Below, one piece after another: positions 22,349 through 35,148 of a DNA stretch of 64,000 nucleotides. The notes below the pieces were generated by a model, which was not told the origin of the DNA, searched no databases, and saw only the letters and a list, made by a program, of their open reading frames with translations. Source of the stretch: Lottia gigantea (Eukaryota; Mollusca; Gastropoda; Lottiidae). A program made the position numbers and the translations under genes. Position 1 is the stretch's first letter. Each line of letters starts with the position of its first letter. The stretch is taken from the NCBI RefSeq assembly GCF_000327385.1, contig NW_008708301.1, forward strand, positions 2,275,765 through 2,339,764, written 5' to 3'.

Positions 22349-23680
22349 AAACAATCAAAATATTGTAAATTTTGTGAATTTTTATATATAATAATCATTC
22401 ATATGATAATATACTAATCAAATAAGCAGTTAGATGCACAGTAGGAAGGCTTTGTTGTTTTCCTTGCACCAATAGTCCAAATATAGGAACAGTGTCGACA
22501 AATCCTACGCATATCATCCGACGCATCGAGTCTAGCTTTAGATTTAATGACTAAAATGTCAAGGTTCGCTTGGGTTCGTCGTGTTGAAGGGCACCAGAAA
22601 TCCTGAAACCCTATAATTCTTCTCCTACAATAGTTAGTCTACCTCTGGGGGTGGAAAGAAACCCAGACTGCGAACTAGGAATATACAGTATTATAGTTTG
22701 GAATTGCATAAAAAAAATCTGCCAAAAGCAGCTTTAAAATGTATATATAAACGAATTGAAGACTACAAGACAGCTGGAAATGCACCCAATGCCGGGTTAA
22801 GGTCATAAACACGCATTCCGTATGGTTCACATCATGTATGATTGTTGTCCAAAATGCCTGAAAACCATAGTCATCGATATTAAATATGGCGGATATTTTC
22901 CTTCTCTAGGGATATTACCCGCTTTCGAAAGTTAATAGAGAAATTCGATATATTACTGCTCTTCCATATTTGCAGACTGTCTTTAGGATGTACAATTCCT
23001 TCATATCCACATTGCCCCATAGTAATAATTGACTTGGCGGTAGAAAGGTACACCAGCGGCTAGTAATTTAATTGTTAAACCAAACGAAATTGCCAGGGCA
23101 ATGTCGTTGTACAGTAAATCAGAAACTTGTTTTGAATGAATTACAGATGTTAGGCGACCCAATTTCTAGCTAAGTTAGTACACCTTTTATGTATTAAAGG
23201 AAGAATGTCGCATACTGAATATTTCGAACCGAAACTTAGATCCAATAGCTGAATGGCTTCTTTTGTTAAAGAATGGCTGCAGGCCTTTATTAGTTTCCTC
23301 GGATCAATGTACATGTATAATCATACAGCTTATATATATGTCATGGAAATGTAACAACAGTTTTTGCATAATAGAGACGATAGTGCCATTGGCATTCTGA
23401 AGTTCTGTTGTCGATTTGCCGCTCTTGACCATCATCGATCTCGTTACCGTAAATACAAAATAAACACAAGTACCAACAATCCGAACCACAAAACGAAAGT
23501 AGAAATCTAGTATAAGAGTTTGTCAGCAAATACACTGTTTATATGAAGAAGAACGCTTTTCATGGATTCCATCTATGCCCTTTTCTGCCGACTGCAATAA
23601 CATTTAGGAAAAAAACCTGCATACTGGTAATTCGAGATTAGTCATAGACTACGTCGCAGTATTTAGTTAATGACATTCCA
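22349..23680. other. Gene-free upstream region
   Basis: No exon or repeat recognised. It leads into the promoter of the 196-residue protein gene. Confidence 0.45.
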
Positions 23681-23690
23681 CCTTCAAATT

Positions 23691-23698
23691 TATAAAAG
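23691..23698 (+). promoter_or_regulatory. TATA box of the 196-residue LEA-like gene
   Basis: TATAAAAG about 120 bases before the start codon at 23817, in the right place for transcription to begin near 23720. Inferred from position and motif only. Confidence 0.55.
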
Positions 23699-23816
23699 TT
23701 GTTTAAAGTTTTATTTTTAGTTTGTCAACATTGAATCATTCTACAACGACACACCTTTTCCTTTCTTCCACTCTTATTCATTTTACAGACTTAATAGAAA
23801 CAGCAAGCCAATTAAA

Positions 23817-26800
23817 ATGAATTTTGGAAATTTAACGAAATCAGGTAAGATTTGTTTATATTTCTTTGACGACAAACTGGTTTCTTTAAGTTGTCAGGGG
23901 TTAAGATGGCACGTGTTAGTAAAAAGTACACAGATCGACTTTAAAAATGACGGCGTTAAAAATACTACTTAAACACACAAAAAAAAAACAAACAAGGCCC
24001 TTTACTTTTAATACGTACTGGAAACGAACACCCTGTAATGATAATAATATCGCGTATATCAATAAGTGATGATCGGTATATCATCATATGTGTCTATTGT
24101 TTTGTAACAAGTGATGATCGGTATATCATCATATGTGTTTATATTGTTTTGGTAATAAGTAATGATCGGTATATCATCATATGTGTCGATTGTTTTGGTG
24201 ATAAGTGATGCTTTAATTAATGAGTCTTTACTAAGTCGGAGATGTCACCCCGTAAGTAATTATCTCGTTAAGTAAAGGGAGGGAAGGTATTATCTATTGT
24301 TTTTACCCAAAGAAGTTATTCAAATGTTTCCTTAATGAGGCGACCATCTGCCGTGGAGTATAAATATGTAAATGTTTTTGGGGATTCATTCTTTGGCTTG
24401 GTAAGGAATCACGTCGGAACTTTGATTTAGTATAGACTCCAAGTTAGTGAATGGAAATAAAGAAGTGTTGTATATTTTAACCTGTCTACAATCATTATGG
24501 GAAAGAAAATAAATACAACAAGATTACAACCTCAAGAAGGACTTATTACAATCGCTCAAATTTACCATAAGGCAGTCATACAAACGCACAGTACTCTGGA
24601 CAGCTATATGCTTGTTTGTTCTAGTACTTAAAGAGATTGTAAAGACGTTTTCTATAAAAAAAATTAAATAAAAAATTATGCAAGAACCGCAGATCGCTGC
24701 TATCAGTGTCCCCTATACAAACAAACAATTAGGAACCCACTTTACAATCCCTTTAATGTTGTATTCATTCCCGACTTTCACCATAGTGCGCATTTCAAGT
24801 TATAGCTTACTCTGGGCATTTAAATATAACTTTTCTTCATCGGTACATAAGAAGTAGGTAGCAGAAGAGAAATAATGTTAAATAGTTCCCTTGAAAACGT
24901 CTTATACAATAACTTATCCAACAATAAAACATAATTAATCTTTTCAATAAGGCTTATCATAAAAGGTTCCTTGTTGGAAAAAAGTTTCCAAGGAATAGAT
25001 CAAATTCTGTGGAAATAAAAGCGATTGCGTTTTGAGCAAGGCCTTCACAATATTGATAAAATATGTACAGCATTTGGTTTCCAATTAGGTATACAAATTG
25101 TTATTACATTCAGCAAACATCCTAGCACTTTACCGCCGGGACTAGAAATAACACTAAACAAATAAATTTCCATGAAAGGTAAAACAGAAACCCTTTTCTT
25201 AATTAGTAAAAAATTCATCGAGAACAATATTTAATTGCTAAATAATAACTAAATAATTCAGAGACGTAACTAATACTACATCAATATTTGTTTCAGTGGG
25301 GAATTCGGTGATGGGTGCATTAGATGATGTCGATAAGAAGGCTGACGAAACAAGTGAGTCTTTGCATGAAACTGGAAAGACAATAGACCAAGCAGCAACA
25401 GATAACGCAAATGCAATAGACCAAACTTCCAAGGATGCTGGTACCGCACTTGATAAAACCGCCAAGGATACCGTTTCCACTATTGATCAGAATGCCAATG
25501 CAGCCATGTCAGGAATAGATCACAGAGCAAAGGAAGCCAGCTCCGATATAGGCGAGAAGGCGAAGGCAAGTGGAGAAGCTGTTCAAGAGGAAGCAAGTGG
25601 TCAATCTTCCTTTTTGGACAACACTTTTGGTCAAATCTCTGATGGTGCGAAGGAAAAGGTCGGAGAAATTGTTGAAGAAGTAAGTAAAGTATGATTATGA
25701 ATAGTATATCCATGATGTTAATTCAGGAGAATGTTGTTCAGTTTTAACATCCACGTACCACGATGATTATTGCCGTGCCAGAGGAGCGATAGTCCTAATC
25801 GTACTTAGTTCCTAAACCAATTTTGGAGTTGTCTCCCGTATTATAGTATTTTGGAATACATTAGACTCACTCCACTAATTCATTTGCCTTCTCTTCCCAT
25901 GTTAAAACACGAAACTCAACCAGCTACAACTTTTTCAAGAAATCTTGTTGAAAGCTTTCCAATATGTCGAATGAAAGCCTGACCAATCCTTAATGTCTCC
26001 TAAAAAATTCAATATAAAACGATGACCTTGAAAATTTTGAGCTAGTCAAATGGAAAGTAGACTACTACAGGTTATACATAACCGCTAGAGTTTGGCACTT
26101 CACAAAACGACTTTTTTAGAATTATCCTTCCGTCTTGAAGTCTCTCATTATCTCGCCAATTCTTAAAGATAATGCAATTACAATTGCAATCAAATTGCAA
26201 ATCTAGACCAAAAATTACTCAAAAATAGGCATGCACAATCATTTGCATGAAATGTTTTAGTGGAGTGAGTCCATGTAGTCTTAAAACTAGACCCGTGAAC
26301 AAGCCAGCTTGCCAGGGAGTGGGGGGAGGGGGGTATATCAACTGGCTACAGCTAAGCCAACACCTTTGGTGGTTGTGGCTGGCTTGACATAACATAGGCT
26401 GGCTATCCGCAGCTTTGAGCAAAAAACACCTTTCGCACCACTAATACTAGACGTTGAATGATTCTCTCCGAATAAGACTGACCGGTTCCACAACCAAGAA
26501 TCGTAATCTTCTAGTGCAAATTGCTAAATTGGTTGCAAAGGAATTTATCATCTCAAAATTTCAATGCTGAAATTCAACATTTTAATCCAGATCAAGTCAA
26601 ATACAACTACAAGACAAGTGGGAAGTTGGTCTTAAATGAGATTCAAAATTCTAGAAATACAGACAACAATATTAATTTCAAAATGTGTTTCTCACTTTTA
26701 TTACACATGTCCATGCTTCTAACCAAAATGCACCAAGTTACAAGACTTGGATGCGCAGTTTGAAAAGTAATTAGGTTCTAAGAAATACAATTTTTAAAGA

Positions 26801-27259
26801 GTCTTTAGCTGAATATATCTGGACTGCACTTTAACTTACCCAGCAAAAAAATTACAAATATTTGTCGTGAATAAAGACGATCTTGTTCATATTCAGAGCT
26901 TTCAAGTGAACTTCGTTTAGCCTTTATAATAAAAACGCCGACGACTGGCTGGAATGTTTAAAAAGCAGACCGGCGGCGGCTTGTGGCAGCAATAGTTGGA
27001 GATTTTCGGCAACTTACAGATCTACTCAAAACTATTGAAGATAGCATTGAAGCTTTAAAAAGGTTTCTTGTATTTGTAGGTGAAGGAAAAGGCTTCAGGA
27101 GCGCTCCAATCTTTTACGGGATCTGGTGATAAGAATACCAGCGAGACCAAACCTGATACCAAAACTACAACAGATGCCACAGAGTCATCAGACACGAAAG
27201 ACAAGGACGGATTTGATATTAAGGAAACAATCTCATCTGGAATTAGCAGTTTCTTTTGA
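23817..27259 (+). CDS. LEA-3-like 11-mer repeat protein, 196 aa
   Basis: Three exons: 23817-23844 (MNFGNLTKS, donor GTAAGA, phase 1), 25297-25679 (acceptor TTTCAG, donor GTAAGT, phase 0) and 27080-27259 (acceptor TTTGTAG, stop TGA). Exon 2 encodes uninterrupted 11-residue repeats, such as NAIDQTSKDAG, TALDKTAKDTV, STIDQNANAAM, SGIDHRAKEAS and SDIGEKAKASG. These are rich in Ala, Asp, Lys and Thr and free of Cys, Trp and Pro, which is the hallmark of group 3 LEA (LEA_4) and similar amphipathic-helix proteins. Then follow QISDGAKEKVGEIVEE, VKEKASGALQSFTG, a polar Ser/Thr/Asp-rich part and a hydrophobic end, SSGISSFF. No signal peptide is seen, so it is probably cytosolic. LEA-3 proteins are disordered until dried and protect membranes and proteins; that role is an inference here. 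AATAAA lies at 27392. A shorter paralogue starts at 35149. Confidence 0.75.
24058..24195. repeat. ~46-bp tandem repeat with palindromic core, three units
   Basis: Three units start AAGTGATGATCGGTATATCA (the third with AAGTAATGATC) and contain the near-palindrome TGATGATCGGTATATCATCA. They lie in intron 1 of the 196-residue protein gene. Confidence 0.85.
24628..24756. mobile_element. Short MITE with TTAA ends
   Basis: TTAAAGAGATTGTAAAG at the left and CTTTACAATCCCTTTAA at the right are inverted copies with one mismatch, enclosing about 95 bases with no coding capacity. The TTAA ends fit a piggyBac-type target site. In intron 1 of the LEA-like gene. Confidence 0.6.
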
Positions 27260-29344
27260 TTTTGAGTCCATTTGATTGTTCTGGTGTATTAACGTGATGT
27301 ATAATTAAATGTACAATCTTTAAAATATATTAAGATTTACATATAAATTTCAATGCATGCATAATTCAAATACTATATTAAGATGTAGTAAAATAAATAT
27401 CTGCAAGAGGTAGCACTTTTCATAATTATAATGATTTGATTGATGCCAAATTGTCAATGCAAATGAAGGCATGATGATCCAGCTTATATGTGGATTGTCG
27501 TCACCTCCGTTGACGGTTGTTATTCAGTTACAAATCAATCTGACACTGCACTGGACTCTTCGTTCCGAAAATGATACGATGAGAAAACTTTTTCAAATTG
27601 CAATTCTTAGTGAACTGATCAATAGTTTGTGTTATTATTATTATTACTAACTCGTTAAGGTTCACAATATTGTAACTAGAAATACTAAGCAATCAGGTCT
27701 AAACGAGTCGGCACATTTCTGAATTATAATGAGTTGTTTATTTGATATTAAATAAATGCAATTTATACTCTTACCTCCCTTGAATCGACTTGAAACAAAG
27801 GAGTTACCAAGTAACTAGAGGACTATGGCCTATGATTGAGAAAAGATAGCTAGTTTCAGACATTGAGATCAGAGATCAATTTTAAAAAGTCGAACCTTGA
27901 CGATATAATTATGATCATCTAACAGGACCTTGGTCCACGAGATCAAAATTGTTGATTCTGTATACAAAATACAGAACTTTTAGTACACAATAATTTGTTG
28001 TGTTACAAATATAAGATTGTTTAACACCATGTAAAACATAAAGCCCATGAAGCGGATGAAAAGCCCCTCAAATTTGATGCAAAGAAGAATACTATTTTAT
28101 TCAAGAAACAAAAACGTCCGATTTTCTATCAATGTGTATAAACCCAATTTCGGCGATAACAACATTACAATGACTCCTAGTCGTGTTATCTGTTTTCACC
28201 AGGAATAGGTTTGTTAGGGGGATAAACTTTCGAAGTTGGTTGAAAACTGAACGATACGTCAAGGTACTTGAATTATTATACTCGAGGAAAGTAAAGCGAA
28301 TTGAGGATCCATTTAGCCAATGAATTCTGGTCTGAGAAGGAATTTCTGATTTAACTCATAGCCAAACCGTAGAATCGATCGTTATATTATTAGCCTCATG
28401 CAGTTCATTCTTCCACATTACGTCTGAAAAAAAGAAAGAGTATAACCTACAATCAAGGTTCAACAACATATGAATGTGTTCTAGCCATTCCTTGTAAAGA
28501 CAAATTTTCCATCATGAGTGACTGGGCTAATAAAAATAAATTTCCCAATCATGTTGTCACATGTGTTATATATATGAAGGACCTACATGACACTAAGTAA
28601 ATATTCGGTCAACAGAGAGATTTATTGGTTATTAATCCTAGTAATAAAGATTAAATTTTTTATCAGGGATTAAAACTGTCTTCCCACTGGCGAAATGGGA
28701 TCAGTTCTCGTCTTATAAAGAAGTCCATGTTTCCGGAGATCAACAGAAATTAATATTTCAATATTTGACCGTCAATTCAAAGTAGAGTGTGCAATCGTAT
28801 GACATATTCATCCATTCTTTACCAACAGATCCAGAGCAACATGACAAGCACCCAGAACAGGTTTAGCCTCACTTTCACTATAATATTTGAATGAAATATG
28901 ACCCAAAATAGTTACTTTTCGTACAGTAGGTGCGCTGTTCAAGTCAGAATTAGGCTTTAGGTTAGGTAACTATCATTTGCATTGTTTTAGTTGTTTAATT
29001 ATCAGCCAAATGACGAATTCATATGTGAGGATTTCTAATGGCTAAACAAGAATGTTCGGATGGTTAACCACACACCATAGGAGTCATCGCAAAACCTTAG
29101 ATCCACCGAGGTTTTTAAACGTAATACCAGGAGCAGAACAGGCAATAGAAACAGGTTAGGAAAAGGCGCAATGTTGAATCGTGCTGACTACACAACTCAG
29201 ATTATCTAGCCATTGTCCACTTTTGAGTCACAGTATCATCACCAGTATGATCATTGTATGAAAAATAGTTATCTCTACGGGCAGGTAGGTGAAGTATTTC
29301 ACTGGGTTTTCAAGTACATGTAATTAATAAACTCCTGGTTATAA

Positions 29345-29600
29345 TTATTAAAGGCACTGTTCGACATTTTCGGGGATTGATTTGGGTTTTGAATGTATGT
29401 TATTATGTATGTTATTATGTATGTTTTTCAAAAGTACTAATACTGCACGAAAATGGCATACTCCTTTTCAAAAATACTATTAACTAGAAATTTCACTTCT
29501 GTCTCAAGAAAAGACGATTATTTTTGACACAGATGGATTTGAAGGCTCAAATTTGGACGATGAGCTGTGAACACTATTACTGATTAGTTTAACTGAAAAA
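29345..29600. repeat. Dispersed repeat related to the 3.7 kb segment
   Basis: Starts TTAAAGGCACTGTTCGACAT and ends with GAGCTGTGAACACTATTACT, which recurs inverted near 3775-3795. TATGTTATTATG is repeated in tandem near 29395-29420. Confidence 0.4.
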
Positions 29601-32600
29601 AAATTCTTTCTGAGACAAAGGTTAGATTGGTCAAACGAATGGTGAACGTGTTTTTTTAATATTGTTTTAGTTTCCAAGTCTACACATTTCTAGTTTGGAA
29701 TCTTTTTGTAGTAATTGTGCGATTTTCGTGCATTTCTAGTTCTTCTGGGGGCTATTTACATATATACAAAACCTAAATCAACCACCCAAACTGAACTCGT
29801 TTCAAACAGCAATAGAGAGATTAAAGTAAGCCGGATAAAAGACTTAATCGACTTTTGGACACTAACGTATGAACTCTCATTAACTGTCTTAAATTGGATC
29901 AATAAATATATCAGACAGGTCGCTAACCGCTGTGTTGTTAGTAAATTAATTCGGACTGTATACATGACAATCTAGGACAGCCTAATCTAGTTCTCAGTTT
30001 ATGTTACGTACCAATATCAAACTATATTTTAGATTGATTATCGAATAATAACCATAACCAGGCCTGAATACCTGAACTGTAGCCTAGTATTATTGATAAC
30101 ATATTGGCTCACTTTGTCACTTTTTGTGCTAATCGGTGACTTGAAAAAAAGCCAAATAAATATCTATATATATATGTATGTGTGTACTCTGTTTGTACTG
30201 TCTGGTAATTGAGTAGAAATTGCTAAAATTGCGATTCAATACATCAAAAACAATGTGATACAGATCGATAAACTCAGACATTTTGTAACGTATCGTCGAA
30301 ATTTGCAGACATCGTTCTATAAGTGGTAAGAGAGAACATCTATTTCTATATCGTCCTTCATCAATATTATTACGTTGTTACATTGATCGTTTGTTTTTAC
30401 ATAGTGCCCATAGTCTATGAAAACTTATCAACTCTGACTTATTTCTTTTCTCACATTCCTAGGAGCATGTTGGTGAGCCATACACCATCGTGTTTACTTT
30501 ATTTTCACTTGACTCTTTCGTCTGCTCTATTTGGACAATGGACCGACCCAAATTCATATAATTTCAAATCTACGAGAGGAGAAAATGGACAAAGTAGATG
30601 CTGTATTTTTGTAAAAAAAAATCTTTTATTTTTACTCTAACGTCTTGAAAGCTACGCAGTACGCCGCTTGGTACATTTAACCTATAGCTGACTTATCTGT
30701 ACTCAGTAAGAAAAAGATTGCTATAGTATTATTGACCCGGTTGTAGTACAATGACCTATTTTTTTCTATATTCAGGTTTAGTGTATAGCTACTTACACGC
30801 CAAAGAACATTCTACTATGCCGGTTAATATATAAGATTCGCTTGACTGAAAACATTCTAGACGTTTCATTCATCCTGCTTGACCTGAGGTGACCCCTTAA
30901 GAAGATATTTTACGCTGGAATGTCCTGCAGTAATTTAACAGAAGAATTGCATGGAGTTTTATGTCTTGTTAATTAACTCTCATAGTACATACATGCTCAA
31001 CCTAGAAACTTGTTTTCCAAAGAAGTTCAATTTGGCAACAATTCTAAGTTGTTGACGACATCATTTGTATGCATACACATCAGTACGAATATGACTTCGA
31101 ACATTGCAAGCGGGAAGGGAATGTATTTACCGCTACTGTGTTTTACCAAAAATTGTTGTTCTTGTAATCATTTTTTAAGTACAGTTGAACTGAAAGAGTA
31201 GACAGATAAAGATATCCGCACGAGTGATAAGTAAGGTCAACATTCTATGGAGTGTATTCATATATTATGCAAATAGAAAATTGCTTAAATACAATTGAAT
31301 ATTCGAAAGTACAGATTGGTCAATTTAGATTTAGAATACTGTAATGTTTTCCATTCTGATATATTTCCACAACAAACACTTTCTACTTCCTATTTCCATC
31401 AACATCGTACCAATTAATATATTAATGATATATCGCCACCTAATATTGATTGTTGTTAATTCTGGAATTGGAATTAGTCACATTAACCTTTGATACAGAA
31501 CAGGATGTTACAGAACCTGTATAAAATGATGAGTCATAAATAAACAACTGAACCTGTTTTCAACAACAACCTACTTATAGAGAAGTTATAATGATATGTC
31601 ATTATATAATATCGACTGTTGTACTTCTAAAGGTGGAATATCATCTCCCTCTTTTACCTCAGGACAACCTCAGTAGCTTTTCTTTGTGTGTTATATTTGG
31701 GAGACGGATATTATGGGCGTGTAACAGATTGATCCACATTTCATACATACACAGACATACAATTTATTAAGTTCCTATAGTTTATAAGGATTCAGGGTCA
31801 TTTGAAATGCAAACTTACAGCATCAATAACAACAGAAAAGAATGTGATACAGACGATCTTCAGATAGATATAGCACAATTATCACAATACGATGGCAGAT
31901 AGAGCAGCAGAGACTACAAGCTTCGCATTATGCTAGTTGTGAATAGGAGAAACATTGTTGTTAAAGATGGTGAATAAATGCACCGCACGTGTAAGACCTG
32001 TCAGAAATGGTATGTTCAAAAATTCAGAATGATAACTGGTTTTCTTTTCAATTTGAATTAGGGTTTCTAACGCTTTCACTTTTGTCTATCTAAATATAAA
32101 TATTCATAAACTGAAACCAATTCTTGAAATAGAACAACAGCACATTGAATAGTTTGAGCTATCATACGACTATATTGATTTTTATACCAGACAACCACAG
32201 TACTGTGGCAATTATTATTAGTCTATGTTCAATATTCATAATAATTAACTTCTAACAACATAATGTAGTGATTGTCTTTTAACTGTTTGTTGATTACACT
32301 GGAATGTCTGACTTGAATTTTGGTGCAAATAAATGAAAGTAATAGAAAGTTTTAAGCTGTATAGATGTTTAACTAGAAAAACATAGAAAACACTCAGTGT
32401 CTTGGGGACATACTTTTAAAAAGCCATCCAACATTTTTCTTCCTCTTTTCTGGACACAACTCGATCAATTTACGTATTAGCACAGGAATGCGTCGTTTTT
32501 AGGTCAAATCCTGCGTTTGGAGGACAAGGTCGCTGTTAGAAGATCTTGCGTACCAATTCAAACCCTAATTCAGATTACGAAGTACATGACAAATAAAGGA

Positions 32601-32754
32601 CAGGTCTGAGCACTATCTCTGTCTTGTAACTCAAGAGTAAGAAGAAGGGCCAGTGATCGATGGTGTTTATCTTACTATTTAAACACAATTAGTGTGACGT
32701 TACATACCTTTATAACAGTCTTATTATCTGACTGGTTAAACTAGTCTGCATTCC

Positions 32755-32820
32755 TCCCATCTCATTCATTCACTTATTTATTCATACATTCTTTGATCCA
32801 TTCATTCACTCACTCATTCT
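32755..32820. repeat. CATT-type simple repeat
   Basis: Interrupted run of ATTCATTCACT words. Confidence 0.7.
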
Positions 32821-33338
32821 TGAACATTTTAATATTAATGTTTTCATTCAATACCAATGAAAACGTGTATGTGTCTGTAACGTTAAGCACGTTGTTACGT
32901 GTTACAGAAGCAATGACTCAACTACCATTTGGGCACTGTCCTCAGAAAAAAAAAATACAAATTTGAAAAATATACATACCAAAGCAAATTAAGTATGTTA
33001 AAGGTTAACACACAATATAAAATGATTCAGAACTTATGCTTGAGCCCTATCAATGGCATTATTATATCATTAAGAAAACGATTTAAGTCGGCTATGACTG
33101 CCAATTAGTATCCTTATACTTGAAAATTCTATGCCCTTAGAATCCAGTAGAGCATATATGTTTTACATAATTATATATCTATGGTACCGTATTCTTCGTT
33201 ATCATCGACGTAGTTTCTGGACTTGTTATTTGAAATTGGTTAGATAGTATAATGGTATAAGACTAGATTATAATGGAGGGAGCAAGCCTTGGTCAAGTTG
33301 AGTAATAATTGAACTGTTATATTAAGTTTCAATGATGA

Positions 33339-33656
33339 TTGATAAGGCTCAGACTTATCTTTCATACAATACTAAACCTTGAAAACTGCGACAAAATCAA
33401 GACGAATGGAACTGTATATCCTATCGTGTGTATTTCGGGTCTAAGTGATAATACTTGGATAGGTCACAAAACAAGATCTATTCCTAAAATTGAGAAGTTG
33501 GAAGCCTTATTAAAAGCATTAACTCCCAACAAGATCAACATGCATATCTATTGTAATGACACTGAACCGGAGTTTTGGGGAATTGTTGGTACAGCAATTG
33601 CGAGAAAACTGCCCAGGTTTCGGTATGTTAAGCTACTTTCTACAGCTTGCAAATAA
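33339..33656 (+). CDS. Hypothetical 105-codon open frame
   Basis: The frame reads LENCDKIKTNGTVYPIVCIS, then SIPKIEKLEALLKALTPNKI and AIARKLPRFRYVKLL to a stop. Its composition is more protein-like than that of the surrounding frames, and it could be a terminal exon, since several AG sites precede it. I do not recognise a family. No TATA box, upstream exon or conserved motif supports it. Confidence 0.25.
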   Translation: MIRLRLIFHTILNLENCDKIKTNGTVYPIVCISGLSDNTWIGHKTRSIPKIEKLEALLKALTPNKINMHIYCNDTEPEFWGIVGTAIARKLPRFRYVKLLSTACK

Positions 33657-35148
33657 TGTATATCAACAAGTCATGTGAGAACGATTTGGTTTGTGAACAC
33701 AGGTAGACGAAAGGCGCACCACGACACATTTGTGTAGGGGTATTTACGCAGTAAAACTATTGCTGATACATCTTACAGACTCAAAATTAAACGAATGAAA
33801 ATTCTTTCGTTTATGTCATAAACCTAAAATATCTTGCTTGCCTGGGGCTCAAATCTAAAAATTGCGCTGTAATGAACACTGTGATGCGTTCTCATTGGAC
33901 AATTCTTTGTCTTATCAAAATAAATGCGCATATTTTCCCCGCCAAATTGGCTTTTAACAAGTGTTTGATATCACACGTAACAGTTACATGTATATTGTTG
34001 GAATTGTTTTCATGTGCTCATAATATGAAAAGCTCGGTGAGTGCTGATTTAACTAAATAACTGTCGATATGAATCATAAATTTTATTTTACGCACTATAA
34101 ATGATATAAATATACTTTCAATAAAAGTTAGTCATTTATAAATAATCTTACGGCATTTTCGCTTCACCGAGATAATAAAAATGTACCTCATATAATAAGA
34201 CGCAGTAAAATTGACTTATACATTACCTATATTTTACCATAGTCTGATGAAATTCATTGACATCATTTTGCCGCCAACCTTTGTACCTTTGCTTACTTGA
34301 TTTAAATACTAGAAAGATGCCCCCCTCCCCCTTTACGTTCTCCAAATAAAGGCATACTCTACATACCAATTTAGACTGTTTCAGAATCTGTAATTGATGT
34401 ACCATAAAATAGTAATTGTCGTTATATAAGTTTACGTTAAAACGACCTTGTTTTAAATTCATTCATATAATTTGTGGCCTAATGTGCATCTTTTCGGCAC
34501 ACAATTATGATGTAAATTATTCTGAATTGAGATTTTCGCGCCCGTTTATGACTTTGCTTATCAGTCTCGCGTGCTTTAATTTGGCAAGGAACTTCCAATG
34601 ACAAGGGAATGGAATATCTCGGTCTCGATCAATAGGTCAAGTTACAGCGAAGAGGTCTATTCAGGACATTTACCCTTTCTGTACTGTGCTGCTTTATTTT
34701 TAACTCGCTCCCAAATCAATACAATGATGCATCATGGGATTACTTAATGCCTAATTTGCATACGGACTATAATATGATTGGGCCATGTATTCTTTATTTA
34801 ATTAACACATTTTAAAAAACACAATTGAAAATGAATGGACAATAGACCTACATGCTCTATAAGAGCTGTAAGATACAGAGTTTTAATTTATGCAACTAGG
34901 ACACATTACGCTAATATGAAACAGAATTCGCAATCATCCAGACAGGTCTTGACTATTCGAGAAATACGAGAAAATTCTGGATGTTCGAAAAACAATCACG
35001 CGGTTTTTGTAACCGACATTTTATGAATGTGACCTAAGTGTACTAAGCGAGAGGGAGTATTTTAACACGAACGCGAACACAGAGCGTCATTACACGATCT
35101 TCTACGAACAGAAAACGTCGAGTTCTCTAACTTGGAATAAATCTCAAA

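Larger units (their letters stand above)
27400..33330. other. Long intergenic stretch
   Basis: No exon, RNA gene or mobile element is supported over almost 6 kb between the two LEA-like genes' territory. Open frames here are short, AT-driven and lack splice or motif support. A small dispersed repeat sits at about 29345-29600. Confidence 0.5.

Noticed and set aside
26219-26763. 67- and 80-codon frames in intron 2 of the LEA-like gene
   Set aside because: Random intronic frames on opposite strands with no motif.
33238-33310. tRNA-like text GGTTAGATAGTATAATGG
   Set aside because: No acceptor stem, anticodon arm or B box could be paired; probably chance.
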